DNA from: Maricaulis maris_C
GTDB taxonomy: Bacteria > Pseudomonadota > Alphaproteobacteria > Caulobacterales > Maricaulaceae
Assembly (NCBI RefSeq): GCF_049116555.1
Contig: NZ_JAGDYT010000001.1
Span: forward strand, 1 to 64,000
DNA: 64,000 bases
Reading direction: 5' to 3'
In this document: piece after piece, positions 63,755 to 64,000 of the stretch
Layout of the letters: every line of letters begins with the position of its first letter
How positions within the stretch are numbered: position 1 is the stretch's first letter
The notes under the pieces: model-generated
Told to the model about the DNA's origin: nothing
Seen by the model: only the letters and a program-made list of their open reading frames with translations
Database searches by the model: none
Translations under genes and position numbers: made by a program

Positions 63755-64000
63755 ATGGATGGGGCTGACACGTCGCAAAGCGAAAAGAAGACGCGCCGGG
63801 ATTACACGTCGGCCGAATTGGCCTCGGGCCTGGTTCACCTGCTCGATGTGGAGGAGATCGATGTTGATCTCTATCGCGGGAGACGCAATCCGGGCGGCAG
63901 GGGCCGGGTGTTCGGTGGTCAGGTGATCGGCCAGGCACTCAACGCGGCCGTTGGATCGATCGATGATGGACGCCAGGTCCACTCGCTTCACGCCTATTTC
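63755..64000 (+). CDS. tesB: Acyl-CoA thioesterase II TesB (3' end outside window)
   Basis: 82 codons from ATG 63755 to the edge, no stop. The TesB N-terminal hotdog pattern is clear: LVHLLDVEEIDVDLYRGRR, then RVFGGQVIGQALNAA and VHSLHAYF. GAGGA lies eight bases upstream. The enzyme hydrolyses medium- and long-chain acyl-CoA. Confidence 0.88.
   Translation, partial: MDGADTSQSEKKTRRDYTSAELASGLVHLLDVEEIDVDLYRGRRNPGGRGRVFGGQVIGQALNAAVGSIDDGRQVHSLHAYF

Overview
The window is a GC-rich, densely packed stretch of a bacterial chromosome. Gene content points to a marine alphaproteobacterium, most likely of the Maricaulis/Oceanicaulis/Hyphomonas type. The reasons are a reduced type II secretion cluster in the order E-F-G-H-I-J-L-M-C-D-K, Entner-Doudoroff genes (glk-eda), an NAD-dependent soluble formate dehydrogenase of the Fds type, CoA-dependent aromatic catabolism, and many lipoproteins and secreted peptidases. 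The taxon is an inference from content only. I saw no rRNA, tRNA, CRISPR array, insertion sequence or prophage.

Layout. 1-3305 is the 3' part of an autotransporter with nearly identical Ig-like repeats. 3420-13003 is a complete run of type II secretion genes without a prepilin peptidase. Overlapping its last gene is a very unusual protein (13003-16128) that joins an ArsP/DUF318-type permease to FG-GAP/VCBS repeats and an UnbV/ASPIC end. Two Sel1-repeat proteins and two secreted proteins follow, one of them with a tail-fibre-like C-terminus (to 20352). A nine-G tract lies at the gspK/permease junction, and one extra G would fuse GspK in frame to the permease protein. This block (gspK, fusion protein, Sel1 pair) is the best candidate for an undescribed system.

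20670-28660 is a tightly coupled aromatic acyl-CoA operon: an FAD monooxygenase/Old Yellow Enzyme fusion, an SDR, a MarR regulator, an enoyl-CoA hydratase, an acyl-CoA dehydrogenase, a thioesterase, RidA and an acid-CoA ligase. I read it as 2-aminobenzoate (anthranilate) degradation through 2-aminobenzoyl-CoA, with a palindromic MarR-type operator in front. A secreted HEFNH metallopeptidase-like protein follows. On the minus strand come mobA, fdhD and fdsA-fdsB-fdsG, then an M10 RTX metalloprotease.

40219-44595 holds a small lipoprotein, a LuxR-type response regulator facing a membrane-bound hybrid histidine kinase, and a GPH-type sugar symporter. After a region with what looks like an aspartyl-protease remnant come a lipoprotein amidohydrolase, a Tat-type lipoprotein TIM-barrel protein and a seven-gene MoxR/DUF58 cluster (48439-55594). 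The right end carries an SDR, glk-eda, the sodium/proline symporter putP, proA and proC, the divergent proB, and the start of tesB at the window edge. Translational coupling (ATGA or TGATG overlaps) is common in all the operons.
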